Below are positions 52,455 to 61,100 of a stretch of 64,000 bases of DNA, one piece after another (position 1 is the stretch's first letter; every line of letters begins with the position of its first letter). The notes below the pieces were generated by a model, which ran no database searches, was not told the DNA's origin, and worked only from the letters and a program-made list of their open reading frames with translations. Source of the stretch: an uncultured Clostridia bacterium (GTDB lineage: Bacteria > Bacillota > Clostridia > UBA1212 > UBA1255); NCBI GenBank assembly GCA_904420095.1, contig CAJFUB010000007.1:1-64000 (forward strand). The letters are read 5' to 3'. A program made the translations under genes and the position numbers.

Positions 52455-53718
52455 GAAAGATTCCTCCTTCGATCGCACATTTTGCAGCCGTATAAGGGCT
52501 TGCCAGATAAACCTCGGATGTCTTCGCACCCATTCTTCCTACAAAATTCCGGTTCGTCGTTGAGACTGCGCGCTCTCCTGAGGCAAGCACGCCCATATGG
52601 CCGCCCAGGCAGGGACCGCACGTGGGCGTCGAAAATACGGCTCCCGCTTCTGCAAAAAGATCGGCAATGCCTTCCTGAATGCATTTGCGGAAAATTTTCT
52701 GCGTACCGGGAATGACAATACATCTGACTCCGGGATGAATCTGCCCGCCTCTGATGACATCAGCGGCAATCCGGAGGTCGCTCAGTCTTCCGTTCGTGCA
52801 GGAACCAATTACGACTTGATCGATTGGAATAAATTCCGCATTCTGTCCCGCGTCTGCGCCGGCAATTTTTCGGATATTGGAAGGAAGATGCGGACAAGCG
52901 GCCACCGGAACGATTTCATCCAGATTGATTTCCATGGTCCGCGTATATCCGGCATCCTCGTCGGCCTCATACAGGCGGTACGGAGGCTGCACGCCGGCCT
53001 CCTTTAAATAAGCCTCCGTGATGTCGTCTACAGGAAAGAACGCATTTTTGGCTCCCGCTTCGACCGCCATGTTTGCGATCGTAAAACGGTCGTCCATCTG
53101 CAGGGAGCGGAGCCCGTCTCCCGTAAATTCCATTGATTGGTACAGGGCGCCCTCAACGCCGATTTTTCCGATGATCGTCAGGATCAAATCCTTTCCGGAG
53201 GCAGGCTTGCGGAGTCTGCCCGTCAGCCGAAAGCGGATCGCATCCGGGACACGCAGCCAGGTTTTCCCGGTATGAATCGCATAGGCGAGGTCCGTGCTGC
53301 CCATTCCAGTGGCAAACGCTCCGAGCGCGCCATATGTACAGGTATGCGAATCCGCGCCGATAATTACGTCGCCCGGCTTCACAAAACCGGCCTCCGGCAG
53401 CAGGCAGTGTTCAATTCCCATTCTTCCAACGTCAAAAAAATTAACGATACCATGTGCGGCCGCATACGTCCGCAGCTGTTTTACGTTTTCCGCTGCCCGA
53501 ATATCCTTGTTCGGCGTAAAATGATCGGCTACGAACACGATCTTTTCCGGGAATTTAACGGAGGCATCTCCATGCTTTTCCAGCTCATTGATCGCTACCG
53601 GCGCCGTAACGTCATTTCCCATGGCGATGTCTACGGGCAGCAGAATCAGCTCGCCGGGTTCGATCCGCTTCAGGCCGGCCTTTGCCGCGAGGATTTTTTG
53701 CGTTGCCGTCATTGACAT
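52435..53718 (-). CDS. leuC: 3-isopropylmalate dehydratase large subunit
   Basis: The 427-residue aconitase-family enzyme isomerises 2- to 3-isopropylmalate. The 4Fe-4S ligands are in GSCTNGR and [35 protein letters not shown] is the family signature. It is the HacA/LeuC short type with a separate small subunit. ATG at 53718 is chosen, with AAAGGAAG 8 bases upstream; a GTG 9 bases earlier is possible. It overlaps leuA by 10 bases. Confidence 0.95.
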   Translation of the reverse strand: MSMTATQKILAAKAGLKRIEPGELILLPVDIAMGNDVTAPVAINELEKHGDASVKFPEKIVFVADHFTPNKDIRAAENVKQLRTYAAAHGIVNFFDVGRMGIEHCLLPEAGFVKPGDVIIGADSHTCTYGALGAFATGMGSTDLAYAIHTGKTWLRVPDAIRFRLTGRLRKPASGKDLILTIIGKIGVEGALYQSMEFTGDGLRSLQMDDRFTIANMAVEAGAKNAFFPVDDITEAYLKEAGVQPPYRLYEADEDAGYTRTMEINLDEIVPVAACPHLPSNIRKIAGADAGQNAEFIPIDQVVIGSCTNGRLSDLRIAADVIRGGQIHPGVRCIVIPGTQKIFRKCIQEGIADLFAEAGAVFSTPTCGPCLGGHMGVLASGERAVSTTNRNFVGRMGAKTSEVYLASPYTAAKCAIEGGIFLERENG

Positions 53719-55232
53719 TCCCGACACTTCCTTTCGTAAAACATGTTGTTAATGGCGTTGATATAAGCCTGGATACTCGCTTCAATAATATTGACATCGA
53801 CGCCGTATCCTTTATAAATTTCGTTTTCATATGAGATGCGTACGCCTACCGCGCCCTGCGCGTCTGTTCCTCCCGTTACTGCCTCTATGGAATAATCGTT
53901 CAGCGCGAGCTCGAGACCGGACGCGCGGTTGATCGCGTTAAAGGCCGCCTCGATTGGTCCGGATCCAGAGGCATACCCCTGAATCGTCTCCGTTTCATTC
54001 CGAATCAGACTGATATTGCAGGTGCTGCTGAGCACGTTGCTGGAATTCAGTACGTATTTATCCAGCTTGTATACTTTTGGAATCTCCACGACGGAATTTT
54101 TCACAAGCGCTTCGATATCCTTGTCGTTTACTACTTTCTTTGCGTCGGCAAGCTCCTTGAATTTTTCGAAAATACCGTCCAGCGCGCTGGGCGTTACGGT
54201 ATATCCAAGCTGCCGCAGCTTTTCCTCCAAAGCATGACGTCCGGAATGTTTTCCGAGAATCATCCGATTTTCCGTAAGGCCGACGGATTCCGGCGTCATA
54301 ATTTCGTAGGTTTTCCGATTGCGCAGCATTCCGTGCTGATGAATGCCGGCTTCATGCGCAAACGCGTTTTCTCCTGTAATCGCTTTGTTCGGCTGAACCT
54401 TGACGCCGGTAAACATCACGAGCAGCTTGCTGGAGTTGATGATCTGCGTCGTGTCGATCCTGGTATCTGCCCCGTAAAAATCGTTTCTTGTTTTCAAATT
54501 CATGACGATTTCTTCCAGAGCCGCATTTCCCGCGCGCTCTCCGATTCCGTTAAGCGCGCATTCCGCCTGCCCTGCCCCGGCCTGAATCGCAGCCAGGGTA
54601 TTTGAAACAGCCAGTCCCAAATCGTTGTGGCAATGCACGGAGATGAGCGTATCGCGAAGATCAACATGCTCCTGCAGATAAGTAATGATTTTTTTCATTT
54701 CTTCCGGCTCGGCATATCCGACGGTGTCCGGAACATTGATCACGGAAGCGCCCGCGTCAATTGCGATCTGAAAGACCTCGGCCAGAAAAGGAAGCTCGCT
54801 TCGTGTGGCGTCCTCCGCGGAAAATTCCACTGCTCCGCATAAGCTGCGCGCATAGGAAACCGATGCGCGGACCTGCTCTTTTACTTCCTCCTTTGTCATA
54901 TTCAATTTGTATTTCATATGAAGCTCGGATGTTGCCAGAAAAACATGCAGAAGCGGATCTGCGGCGCATTTTACTGCATTCCAGGCATATTCGATATCCT
55001 GCCGCCTCGCTCTGGCAAGAGAGGCTACGGACGCATTTTTTATTTCCGATGCAATGGTTTTCACGCTCGTAAAATCGCCGGGAGATACGATGGCAAAGCC
55101 CGCTTCAATGACATCCACGTTCAGACGCTCCAGCTGCTTTGCCATAGCGACTTTTTCCTGAATGCTCATGCTGAAGCCCGGAGCCTGCTCCCCGTCGCGG
55201 AGCGTTGAATCAAATATTCTGATTTTTCTCAT
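53709..55232 (-). CDS. leuA: 2-isopropylmalate synthase
   Basis: The 507-residue enzyme condenses acetyl-CoA with 2-oxoisovalerate, the first step to leucine. The catalytic TIM barrel carries IFDSTLRDGEQAPG and HCHNDLGLAVSNTLA; the C-terminal regulatory domain (from about 390) is complete, so leucine feedback is likely. ATG at 55232 follows AAGGAGG. It heads leuA-leuC-leuD-leuB. No T-box or leader peptide was found. Confidence 0.95.
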   Translation of the reverse strand: MRKIRIFDSTLRDGEQAPGFSMSIQEKVAMAKQLERLNVDVIEAGFAIVSPGDFTSVKTIASEIKNASVASLARARRQDIEYAWNAVKCAADPLLHVFLATSELHMKYKLNMTKEEVKEQVRASVSYARSLCGAVEFSAEDATRSELPFLAEVFQIAIDAGASVINVPDTVGYAEPEEMKKIITYLQEHVDLRDTLISVHCHNDLGLAVSNTLAAIQAGAGQAECALNGIGERAGNAALEEIVMNLKTRNDFYGADTRIDTTQIINSSKLLVMFTGVKVQPNKAITGENAFAHEAGIHQHGMLRNRKTYEIMTPESVGLTENRMILGKHSGRHALEEKLRQLGYTVTPSALDGIFEKFKELADAKKVVNDKDIEALVKNSVVEIPKVYKLDKYVLNSSNVLSSTCNISLIRNETETIQGYASGSGPIEAAFNAINRASGLELALNDYSIEAVTGGTDAQGAVGVRISYENEIYKGYGVDVNIIEASIQAYINAINNMFYERKCRECQ

Positions 55233-55244
55233 AAAGCGGCCTCC

Positions 55245-55259
55245 TTGCAGCAGCTGCAA
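55245..55259. repeat. 15-bp palindrome between the leuA promoter and its ribosome binding site
   Basis: TTGCAGC and GCTGCAA flank a single A in perfect symmetry, about 15-29 bases after the predicted start point and touching the AAGGAGG. It may be an operator or a small hairpin that hides the ribosome binding site. Confidence 0.55.
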
Positions 55260-55280
55260 AATAGCATGACTGCAAGTACT

Positions 55281-55309
55281 ATTGTATATGAAGTTATTAA
55301 TTTTTGCAA
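55281..55309 (-). promoter_or_regulatory. Promoter of the leuACDB operon
   Basis: Read on the minus strand: TTGCAA (55309-55304), a 17-base spacer, TACAAT (55286-55281). The leader to leuA is about 40 bases. Confidence 0.6.
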
Positions 55310-55327
55310 TTTTAAATGCTTTGTTTA

Positions 55328-55359
55328 TTGACATTTCTTAATAATTGTTTTAATATAAT
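55328..55359 (+). promoter_or_regulatory. Promoter of the surface protein gene
   Basis: TTGACA (55328-55333) with TAATAT after 17 bases (55351-55356) or TATAAT after 20 (55354-55359). It lies back to back with the leuA promoter. Confidence 0.55.
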
Positions 55360-55439
55360 ACTATCATGTTATATGCACGTCGGTATGCAGCAAGTCTACC
55401 TGTGTTTTGGCGTGGGAAATATGTTAAGGAGGATATGTA

Positions 55440-57206
55440 ATGAAAAAGAAGATTTTTGCTACAGTGACCGCACTTTTCCTATTAGTGTCGGTATTTGCGT
55501 CTGTACCGGCTGTGATGGCGGACGACACAGGAACGACAGGAGGCCTTGACTTTTATTCCATTACCATACATTACAACCAGGAAATTCTGGTCAATTATCA
55601 TGAGACGACGATCAAGGTCAAGAATGAAAGCGGCAGAACGGTATCAAAAGACGTAAAATATTTCTATAATACGGAAGCAGAGACAGAAGAAGAGAAATAT
55701 ATTACGGATAAAGATGTCGCCATGTTGTCCGATAAGCTTGTCATTCCCGCGGGCACCAGAACGGCAGGAAATTTTTATCAGCTTAAGACATCCGACGGAA
55801 CTGTTACGAATGGGCTGCATTATTCTAAATTTCCATATAAAAACGCTTTTATTACACATATCATAGATAACTCCGTCATTCGCACGCAGGCAAAAGTCAA
55901 CTTATTCGGCATTACGGCTCCCTATGACGATGCTCCGTACGAGCATCAGAATCCCAATTTGCAATACGCGGAAGACGGATATGCGCTTGCTACGGAAACG
56001 GACAGCAATGGCAATCAGCTGAAAATCGACGTAAACGGTTATTTGGTGGATACGACGGATTCGATCTGGAGAACCGCCAATAATGAAAGAATCGAGCTTT
56101 ATACACAGATTCCTGTAATCCGCAAGACCGGAGAGATCAGAGCGAATAAACCTGTAACGGAAGTCGTTGAAAGCGATGAGTGGGAATGGGTTCCGTACGA
56201 GGACAGATTCGACGAAAACGGCAAAATCAGAAATTTACTGGATCTGAGTTATAAATATATGATTACGGAGGAAGAGTATGACGCCTTCCTTGCCGATGAC
56301 TCGCAGACGGTATTGAACTTGTACCGTGCCGAAAGCGACGAGGCCTATACTGATGCCCCGTCAAAGGCTAAAACAGTTTCTTACGTTAAAACCGTTCGCG
56401 TTAATCCGGAAATCAACAGCGAGACCTATTTCAATACGGACCGCGTATTTACCGCGGAGGATATGGTAAAAGATGCACAAGGAAACGTCGCTTTCGGAAC
56501 GCCGAGAATTGGAACTCCCGTGCTGGACGTATCGGTGAAGGACATCACGATCGAAATCGACGCGCTGGGAACGCAGCTCTACGACGATGTGGCCAGCGAT
56601 CCGCAGCAGAACAATATAATTACGCTTTCTATTAATGATTGCGAATTGAACGCAAATTATTATAAGAAATGGTATGAGGAAGGGTTATATACAGATGCGG
56701 AATACAAAACAAGAGCGACCTTTGTGGTTGGCTCTGCAAAGAGTGTCACGACGCGAACGGAGATTAGCACGACGAAGGGCGATTATAAAGACGCCGCCGA
56801 ATATGGATATTCCTCCACGGTGAAAAGCGTCAGTGTCGGCGCGACAGAAGAAACCCTGAGTATGCTTCCGAGCAGTGCCCATCTTTATCTCAACTTCCAT
56901 ATTTCCGAGCAGCAGCCTGCTGCAGCATACGACGAGGCATATCAGGATAAATTCCTTTCTCTGGACAGCTCCGATCAGAGCACGCTCCTGACCGAGTCAA
57001 TGACTCTTCTGACAGACAATGATAAACCGAGTCCGAAGCCGAGCGCGGTCAGCAGCACTTCCGGCCTGTCAACCGGGGCGATCATTGCGATTGCTGCAGC
57101 GGCGGTTGTAGTTGTTGTCGTAATTATTGTAATCGCCGTAGTCGCCGGCAAAAAGAAAAAGAGCGGCGGCGATGCGAATAAAAATGAATCTGAAAACCAA
57201 AAATAA
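55440..57206 (+). CDS. Uncharacterised surface-anchored protein
   Basis: I do not recognise a family for this 588-residue protein. It has a signal peptide (about 1-27, ending AVMA), a long acidic extracellular part rich in Tyr, Asp and Thr with many predicted beta strands, a Ser/Pro-rich stalk (PSPKPSAVSSTSG), a 23-residue membrane helix (about 547-569) and a Lys-rich cytoplasmic tail. There are no cysteines in the ectodomain that I can see and no LPxTG. The AAGGAGG site and own promoter suggest good expression. It could be an adhesin or an S-layer-like anchor; nothing in the sequence decides this. The next gene encodes a CNNM-type transporter. Confidence 0.75.
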   Translation: MKKKIFATVTALFLLVSVFASVPAVMADDTGTTGGLDFYSITIHYNQEILVNYHETTIKVKNESGRTVSKDVKYFYNTEAETEEEKYITDKDVAMLSDKLVIPAGTRTAGNFYQLKTSDGTVTNGLHYSKFPYKNAFITHIIDNSVIRTQAKVNLFGITAPYDDAPYEHQNPNLQYAEDGYALATETDSNGNQLKIDVNGYLVDTTDSIWRTANNERIELYTQIPVIRKTGEIRANKPVTEVVESDEWEWVPYEDRFDENGKIRNLLDLSYKYMITEEEYDAFLADDSQTVLNLYRAESDEAYTDAPSKAKTVSYVKTVRVNPEINSETYFNTDRVFTAEDMVKDAQGNVAFGTPRIGTPVLDVSVKDITIEIDALGTQLYDDVASDPQQNNIITLSINDCELNANYYKKWYEEGLYTDAEYKTRATFVVGSAKSVTTRTEISTTKGDYKDAAEYGYSSTVKSVSVGATEETLSMLPSSAHLYLNFHISEQQPAAAYDEAYQDKFLSLDSSDQSTLLTESMTLLTDNDKPSPKPSAVSSTSGLSTGAIIAIAAAAVVVVVVIIVIAVVAGKKKKSGGDANKNESENQK

Positions 57207-57227
57207 TAAAAATACACAGAAACGTTA

Positions 57228-57256
57228 TTGACAAAATTACCCGCATCGTTTAAACT
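57228..57256 (+). promoter_or_regulatory. Promoter of the CNNM/CorC-type gene, inside an inverted repeat
   Basis: TTGACA (57228-57233), a 17-base spacer and TAAACT (57251-57256). The -10 lies in the loop of the inverted repeat 57235-57268. Confidence 0.5.
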
Positions 57257-57268
57257 ATGCGGGTAATT
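57235..57268. repeat. Inverted repeat over the CNNM gene promoter
   Basis: AATTACCCGCAT (57235-57246) and ATGCGGGTAATT (57257-57268) are exact complements around a 10-base centre. It can work as a terminator for the surface protein gene (weak tail ATTTATTTA) or as an operator over the promoter. Confidence 0.7.
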
Positions 57269-57302
57269 ATTTATTTATAGCTGAAAGGATATGGTTTTTT
57301 TC

Positions 57303-58790
57303 ATGAGCGACGATGGAAGTATCCCCTTACAGATTCTGTCAGCGGCGGATACGACAGGAGGCGGCAGTCTGGCCTTACAGATTTTTTTAATTATTTTTCT
57401 TACATTTTTAAATGCATTTTTTGCATCATCTGAAATTGCACTTCTTTCCGTAAACGATACTAAACTAAAAAAAGAAGCAGAAAACGGAGATAAAAAGGCC
57501 GCGCTTCTTTTAAAAATCGTTGAAAATCCGAGCAGATTTTTATCTACTATTCAGGTTGGCGTTACTTTTTCCGGCTTTTTGAACAGTGCGGTTGCGTCCA
57601 GCTCCTTTGCGGACATAATTACAAATGCCCTGGCCTCTTCGTGGCAGTTTGCCGCGGAGCACAGAAGCCTGATCAGTACGATCAGTATCGTAGTCATTAC
57701 GATTCTTCTTTCCTTCCTGACATTGGTTTTCGGCGAACTGGTTCCGAAAAGATATGCAATGAAATACAGTGAAAGAGTTGCAAGACTCGCCATCGGCCCT
57801 CTGCGCGGCACGGGCTTTATCTTTGCCCCTTTCATAAAGCTTGTCACCTGGTCGGTAAACGGCGTGCTTCGCATGATCGGAATTAATCCGAATGATGACG
57901 GAGAAAACGTTACTGAGGAGGAGATCCTTCTCATGGTGAATGAGGGACAGGAAAAAGGCGTAATCGGCGACGACGAAAGCGAAATGATTAATAACATCTT
58001 TGAGTTCGGCGATAAAACGGCGATGGATGTCATGACGCACAGAACGGAAATCGTTGCAATCAGTATCAACGATACGTTTGAGCATGTCATTGATATGGCG
58101 GCCAAGGAGCGCTATTCTAGGTTCCCCGTCTATGATGGCAGTGTTGACAATATCATTGGAATTATTCATATTAAAGATCTATTAAAGGTGAATCAGGACA
58201 CGTTTAATTTGAACGCAATCATGCGTGCTCCTGCTTTCATCCCGGAATCTCAAAAAATCGACGATGTGTTTAACGTGCTGAAGGACAATAAAACACATAT
58301 GACGATTGTGGTAGACGAATATGGCGGAACCTCTGGAATCGTAACGATGGAAGACATCCTTGAAGAGCTCGTAGGAAATATCCGTGATGAGTACGACGGG
58401 GCTGAGGAAATCGAAAACACAATCCAGAAGGTTGAAGAGGATACTTATGTCGTAGACGGATTGATGGAAATTGATGATATCAACGATGAGCTGGAGCTAG
58501 ACATTCCTTCTGAAGATTATGATACCATCAGCGGACTGGTGATTGCGCTGCTTGGAAGCATTCCCGAAGAAGGAGAGCATCCGGAAGTTGATTATAAAAA
58601 TTATACTTTTACCGTACTCGCCAGCAACGAGAAGATCATCAAAACCGTAAAGATTAAGGTTGGAGAAATAATCGAACCGGAGGATGTGAAAAAATCCACA
58701 GTGGAAAGCGAATCAAAGGGCAGCAAGTCATCTCGGGAGAGCCGGGATTCACAGAACCTTGATCGAAACGATAACTCCCAGAAGAAGTAA
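57303..58790 (+). CDS. CNNM/CorC (hemolysin C) family transporter
   Basis: The 495-residue protein has an N-terminal CNNM membrane domain with about four helices (FLNAFFASSEIALLSVND, LTLVFGELVPKRYAMKYSE), two CBS domains (MTHRTEIVAI, FVVD-like VVDEYGGTSGIVTMEDILEELVGNI) and a C-terminal CorC_HlyC domain. Members export Mg2+ or other divalent cations; hemolysis is not expected. The start is uncertain: ATG at 57303 has 14 bases to AAAGG, while ATG at 57291 has only 2. The last 42 bases overlap the convergent TraX-like gene. Confidence 0.87.
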   Translation: MSDDGSIPLQILSAADTTGGGSLALQIFLIIFLTFLNAFFASSEIALLSVNDTKLKKEAENGDKKAALLLKIVENPSRFLSTIQVGVTFSGFLNSAVASSSFADIITNALASSWQFAAEHRSLISTISIVVITILLSFLTLVFGELVPKRYAMKYSERVARLAIGPLRGTGFIFAPFIKLVTWSVNGVLRMIGINPNDDGENVTEEEILLMVNEGQEKGVIGDDESEMINNIFEFGDKTAMDVMTHRTEIVAISINDTFEHVIDMAAKERYSRFPVYDGSVDNIIGIIHIKDLLKVNQDTFNLNAIMRAPAFIPESQKIDDVFNVLKDNKTHMTIVVDEYGGTSGIVTMEDILEELVGNIRDEYDGAEEIENTIQKVEEDTYVVDGLMEIDDINDELELDIPSEDYDTISGLVIALLGSIPEEGEHPEVDYKNYTFTVLASNEKIIKTVKIKVGEIIEPEDVKKSTVESESKGSKSSRESRDSQNLDRNDNSQKK

Positions 58791-59471
58791 ATAGTAAAGA
58801 TAACTGAATATTTTACATGACGGGCCTTTGGACCCGTCATATTTTTTTATCAGAGGCAGGGCCGGAATACAGCCGATGATAGAAATATTTTGGATCAACT
58901 CATTTCTGATCTCTGCGGAGTCTGAGATTTTCCACATAAAAATGCTAACGATTGCAATCACCACGCAGTAGCTTGTGACATAATACGCAAGCTCAACGAA
59001 CTTTTTATTTCGGCAGATCTGGATGATGTACAGGATAATCAGCGCATGCGGAGCAAATTCCAAACCGATTACAAAGGAAATGACCACGGTGAAAACAATG
59101 CAGAAAATACGGCCGTATTTATTCGTGATTCTTTCATACAATATAACAGAGCCCAAGCAAAAAAATCCAGTCAGAGCAGCGCTGTAAAACAGCTGCGCAT
59201 CCCAGATGTTCTCAGCGGAAACACATACATATCTGTGAGGCAGTGCCGTAAGGACTGCAAGAAGCAGCACCCGAAGCAAATATTTATTGACGCTGCGTGT
59301 GTGGCGATATCCTTCCGATATGATAAAGGCGAACAGCGGAACGCAGAGAAAGCCCAGCAGCTGAAAAATAAAAACAAGAACAGAGTTTGTAATAAGACCG
59401 GAAATCGACAATGTAAATAATGTCAGCGACGCAAATGCGATCAGCTTCAGATGGAACAAGCTTACTTTCAT
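58749..59471 (-). CDS. TraX-like membrane protein
   Basis: The 240-residue protein has about seven membrane helices and the TraX family block VPLFAFIISEGYRHTRSVNKYLLRVLLLAVLTALP (in part). TraX N-acetylates F-pilin in E. coli; chromosomal clostridial homologues have no known role. The N-terminal IDH motif of typical members (LKIIAIxTMxIDHIG) reads LKLIAFASLTLFTLSISG here, so an expected histidine is missing. Its last codons overlap a convergent gene and contain that gene's terminator. Confidence 0.7.
   Translation of the reverse strand: MKVSLFHLKLIAFASLTLFTLSISGLITNSVLVFIFQLLGFLCVPLFAFIISEGYRHTRSVNKYLLRVLLLAVLTALPHRYVCVSAENIWDAQLFYSAALTGFFCLGSVILYERITNKYGRIFCIVFTVVISFVIGLEFAPHALIILYIIQICRNKKFVELAYYVTSYCVVIAIVSIFMWKISDSAEIRNELIQNISIIGCIPALPLIKKYDGSKGPSCKIFSYLYYLLLLGVIVSIKVL
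58817..58849 (+). terminator. Terminator of the CNNM gene, inside the TraX-like coding sequence
   Basis: ATGACGGG (58817-58824) pairs perfectly with CCCGTCAT (58833-58840), followed by seven T. On the other strand the same bases encode part of the TraX-like C-terminus. Confidence 0.8.
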
Positions 59472-59488
59472 AAAAACCTACGGTCCTT

Positions 59489-60028
59489 TCAATTAATAGT
59501 GGCTTTATAGACAAACGGCTCGGAAAGGCAGATGATACCGCAGACCAAAATATAAATTCCAAGAGATGTAAATAAGGAGAGATAATCGGAGAGCGGATCA
59601 ATTATAAAATAAGCAAAAAAGAGGATATTAAAAAATCCGCAGCACAAAATTCTCCACCATTTCAGAAACTCAAGCGCGCGAAGCTGTATGGAGGCGGCGA
59701 TCTGCGTTGTTCCAGAAAACAAGGCCCACATGGAAAAAATCAAATTGATCGAGTCGGAAAGCTCCTTATCAAAAGTGTAAAGGAGCAAGATCCCAAAAAT
59801 AATCATAAAAAAGCCCTGAGCCAGCGTCCAGCCTGGACGGAAATACCACTTTCTGTTAAACGCAAACGCCAAAATAAACAGGCAGCCGATCACAATCAGC
59901 GCAAGGCACATCGTACGCATCGTTGCTGCGTAATCTTTAAAAGGAAAAGCAATCAGAAAGATACCGAGAAAAAGCAGAGCAAAACCAGAAATATATAAAA
60001 ACAGATTGGAATTTTTATAGCGCTTCAC
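59489..60028 (-). CDS. HdeD/DUF308-like membrane protein
   Basis: The 179-residue protein has six hydrophobic helices in three pairs and DUF308-like repeats (FLYISGFALLFLGIFLIAFPF, LIVIGCLFILAFAF, WTLAQGFFMIIFGILLL). HdeD protects against acid in E. coli, but Gram-positive members are uncharacterised. It overlaps galE by 4 bases (ATGA), so it is translated together with it, and the TraX-like gene follows 17 bases later. Confidence 0.7.
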   Translation of the reverse strand: MKRYKNSNLFLYISGFALLFLGIFLIAFPFKDYAATMRTMCLALIVIGCLFILAFAFNRKWYFRPGWTLAQGFFMIIFGILLLYTFDKELSDSINLIFSMWALFSGTTQIAASIQLRALEFLKWWRILCCGFFNILFFAYFIIDPLSDYLSLFTSLGIYILVCGIICLSEPFVYKATIN

Positions 60029-61038
60029 GCCTTGTTTCCCTCCTCCAGCTTTTTCCTTGCTCTGTATGCATCACGGCACATTTCTTCGAGTCCCCGGACT
60101 GCACTCCATCCAAAAAGCGCTTTGGCCTTCGCAGGATCGGCATAGCACGCATCAATATCCCCTGCTCTTCTTGCGCAGATTTTGTATGGAATGTGAATCT
60201 CGTTGACCGTTTCAAACGTATGAATCAATTCAAAAACCGAATATCCTCTGCCGGTTCCAAGATTTACGGCTTCCACCGAAGAATGACTCATAACATAATC
60301 TAATGCTCTGACGTGTCCATATGCCAGATCGACAACATGAATATAATCGCGTACCCCCGTACCATCCTTCGTCTGATAATCGTCACCGTAAACCGTGATA
60401 AATTCCGTCTTTCCGAAAGCGACGTCCAAGATCCTGGGAACGATATTATTTGGAATTCCCTTTGGATCTTCACAGAGCAGACCGCTTTCATGGGCACCGA
60501 CCGGATTAAAGTAGCGCAGCAAAGCGATAGACCAGCTTTGATCCGATACCCAGAGATCTCTGAGAATTTCTTCTATCATCAGCTTTGTTCTGCCATACGG
60601 GTTCGTAACGCCAAGCGGAAAATCCTCCCGAATCGGAAGCGTCTCCGGCTTCCCGTAGACGGTAGCTGAGGAGCTGAAAATCATGCGCTTTACGCCGTGC
60701 TGCCTCATTTTTTCAAGAAGACAAAGCGTACCGTAAACATTGTTGTGGTAATACGAAAGCGGCCTCTCTACAGATTCCCCCACCGCTTTATATCCCGCAA
60801 AATGAATCACGCAGTCAATTTGATTTTCCCTGAATATTTTTTCCAGCAATTCCGGCTGCGTCATATCAGCGCGGTAAAAAACAAAGCTTTTCCCGGTGAT
60901 ATGCTCGATCGCCTCTACGACGGTCTCTTTTGAATTGTAAAAATTATCAAAGGCTATGACGTGATGTCCCTCATTCAGAAGAGAGACGATCGTGTGGCTC
61001 CCGATAAAACCCGTTCCGCCGGTTACTAGTATATTCAT
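60025..61038 (-). CDS. galE: UDP-glucose 4-epimerase
   Basis: The 337-residue short-chain dehydrogenase family enzyme has the NAD-binding TGGTGFIGSHT, the serine-tyrosine-lysine triad (SSSATVYGK, YGRTKLMIEE) and YFNPVGAHESG. It interconverts UDP-glucose and UDP-galactose for surface glycans or galactose use. ATG at 61038 follows GGAGG by 8 bases; five extra residues upstream are not supported. No other gal genes are near. Confidence 0.94.
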   Translation of the reverse strand: MNILVTGGTGFIGSHTIVSLLNEGHHVIAFDNFYNSKETVVEAIEHITGKSFVFYRADMTQPELLEKIFRENQIDCVIHFAGYKAVGESVERPLSYYHNNVYGTLCLLEKMRQHGVKRMIFSSSATVYGKPETLPIREDFPLGVTNPYGRTKLMIEEILRDLWVSDQSWSIALLRYFNPVGAHESGLLCEDPKGIPNNIVPRILDVAFGKTEFITVYGDDYQTKDGTGVRDYIHVVDLAYGHVRALDYVMSHSSVEAVNLGTGRGYSVFELIHTFETVNEIHIPYKICARRAGDIDACYADPAKAKALFGWSAVRGLEEMCRDAYRARKKLEEGNKA

Positions 61039-61071
61039 GGATAAAACCTCCAAAAAACAATTTGCTTTTGT

Positions 61072-61100
61072 ATTATATTATATTTTGCAGCAAAAGTCAT
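61072..61100 (-). promoter_or_regulatory. Promoter of galE
   Basis: Read on the minus strand: ATGACT (61100-61095), a 17-base spacer, TATAAT (61077-61072), overlapping the stop codon of the flavoprotein gene. Confidence 0.45.

Noticed and set aside
55233-55310. T-box or leader peptide before leuA
   Set aside because: The predicted leader is about 40 bases, with no T-box core and no leucine-rich short ORF.
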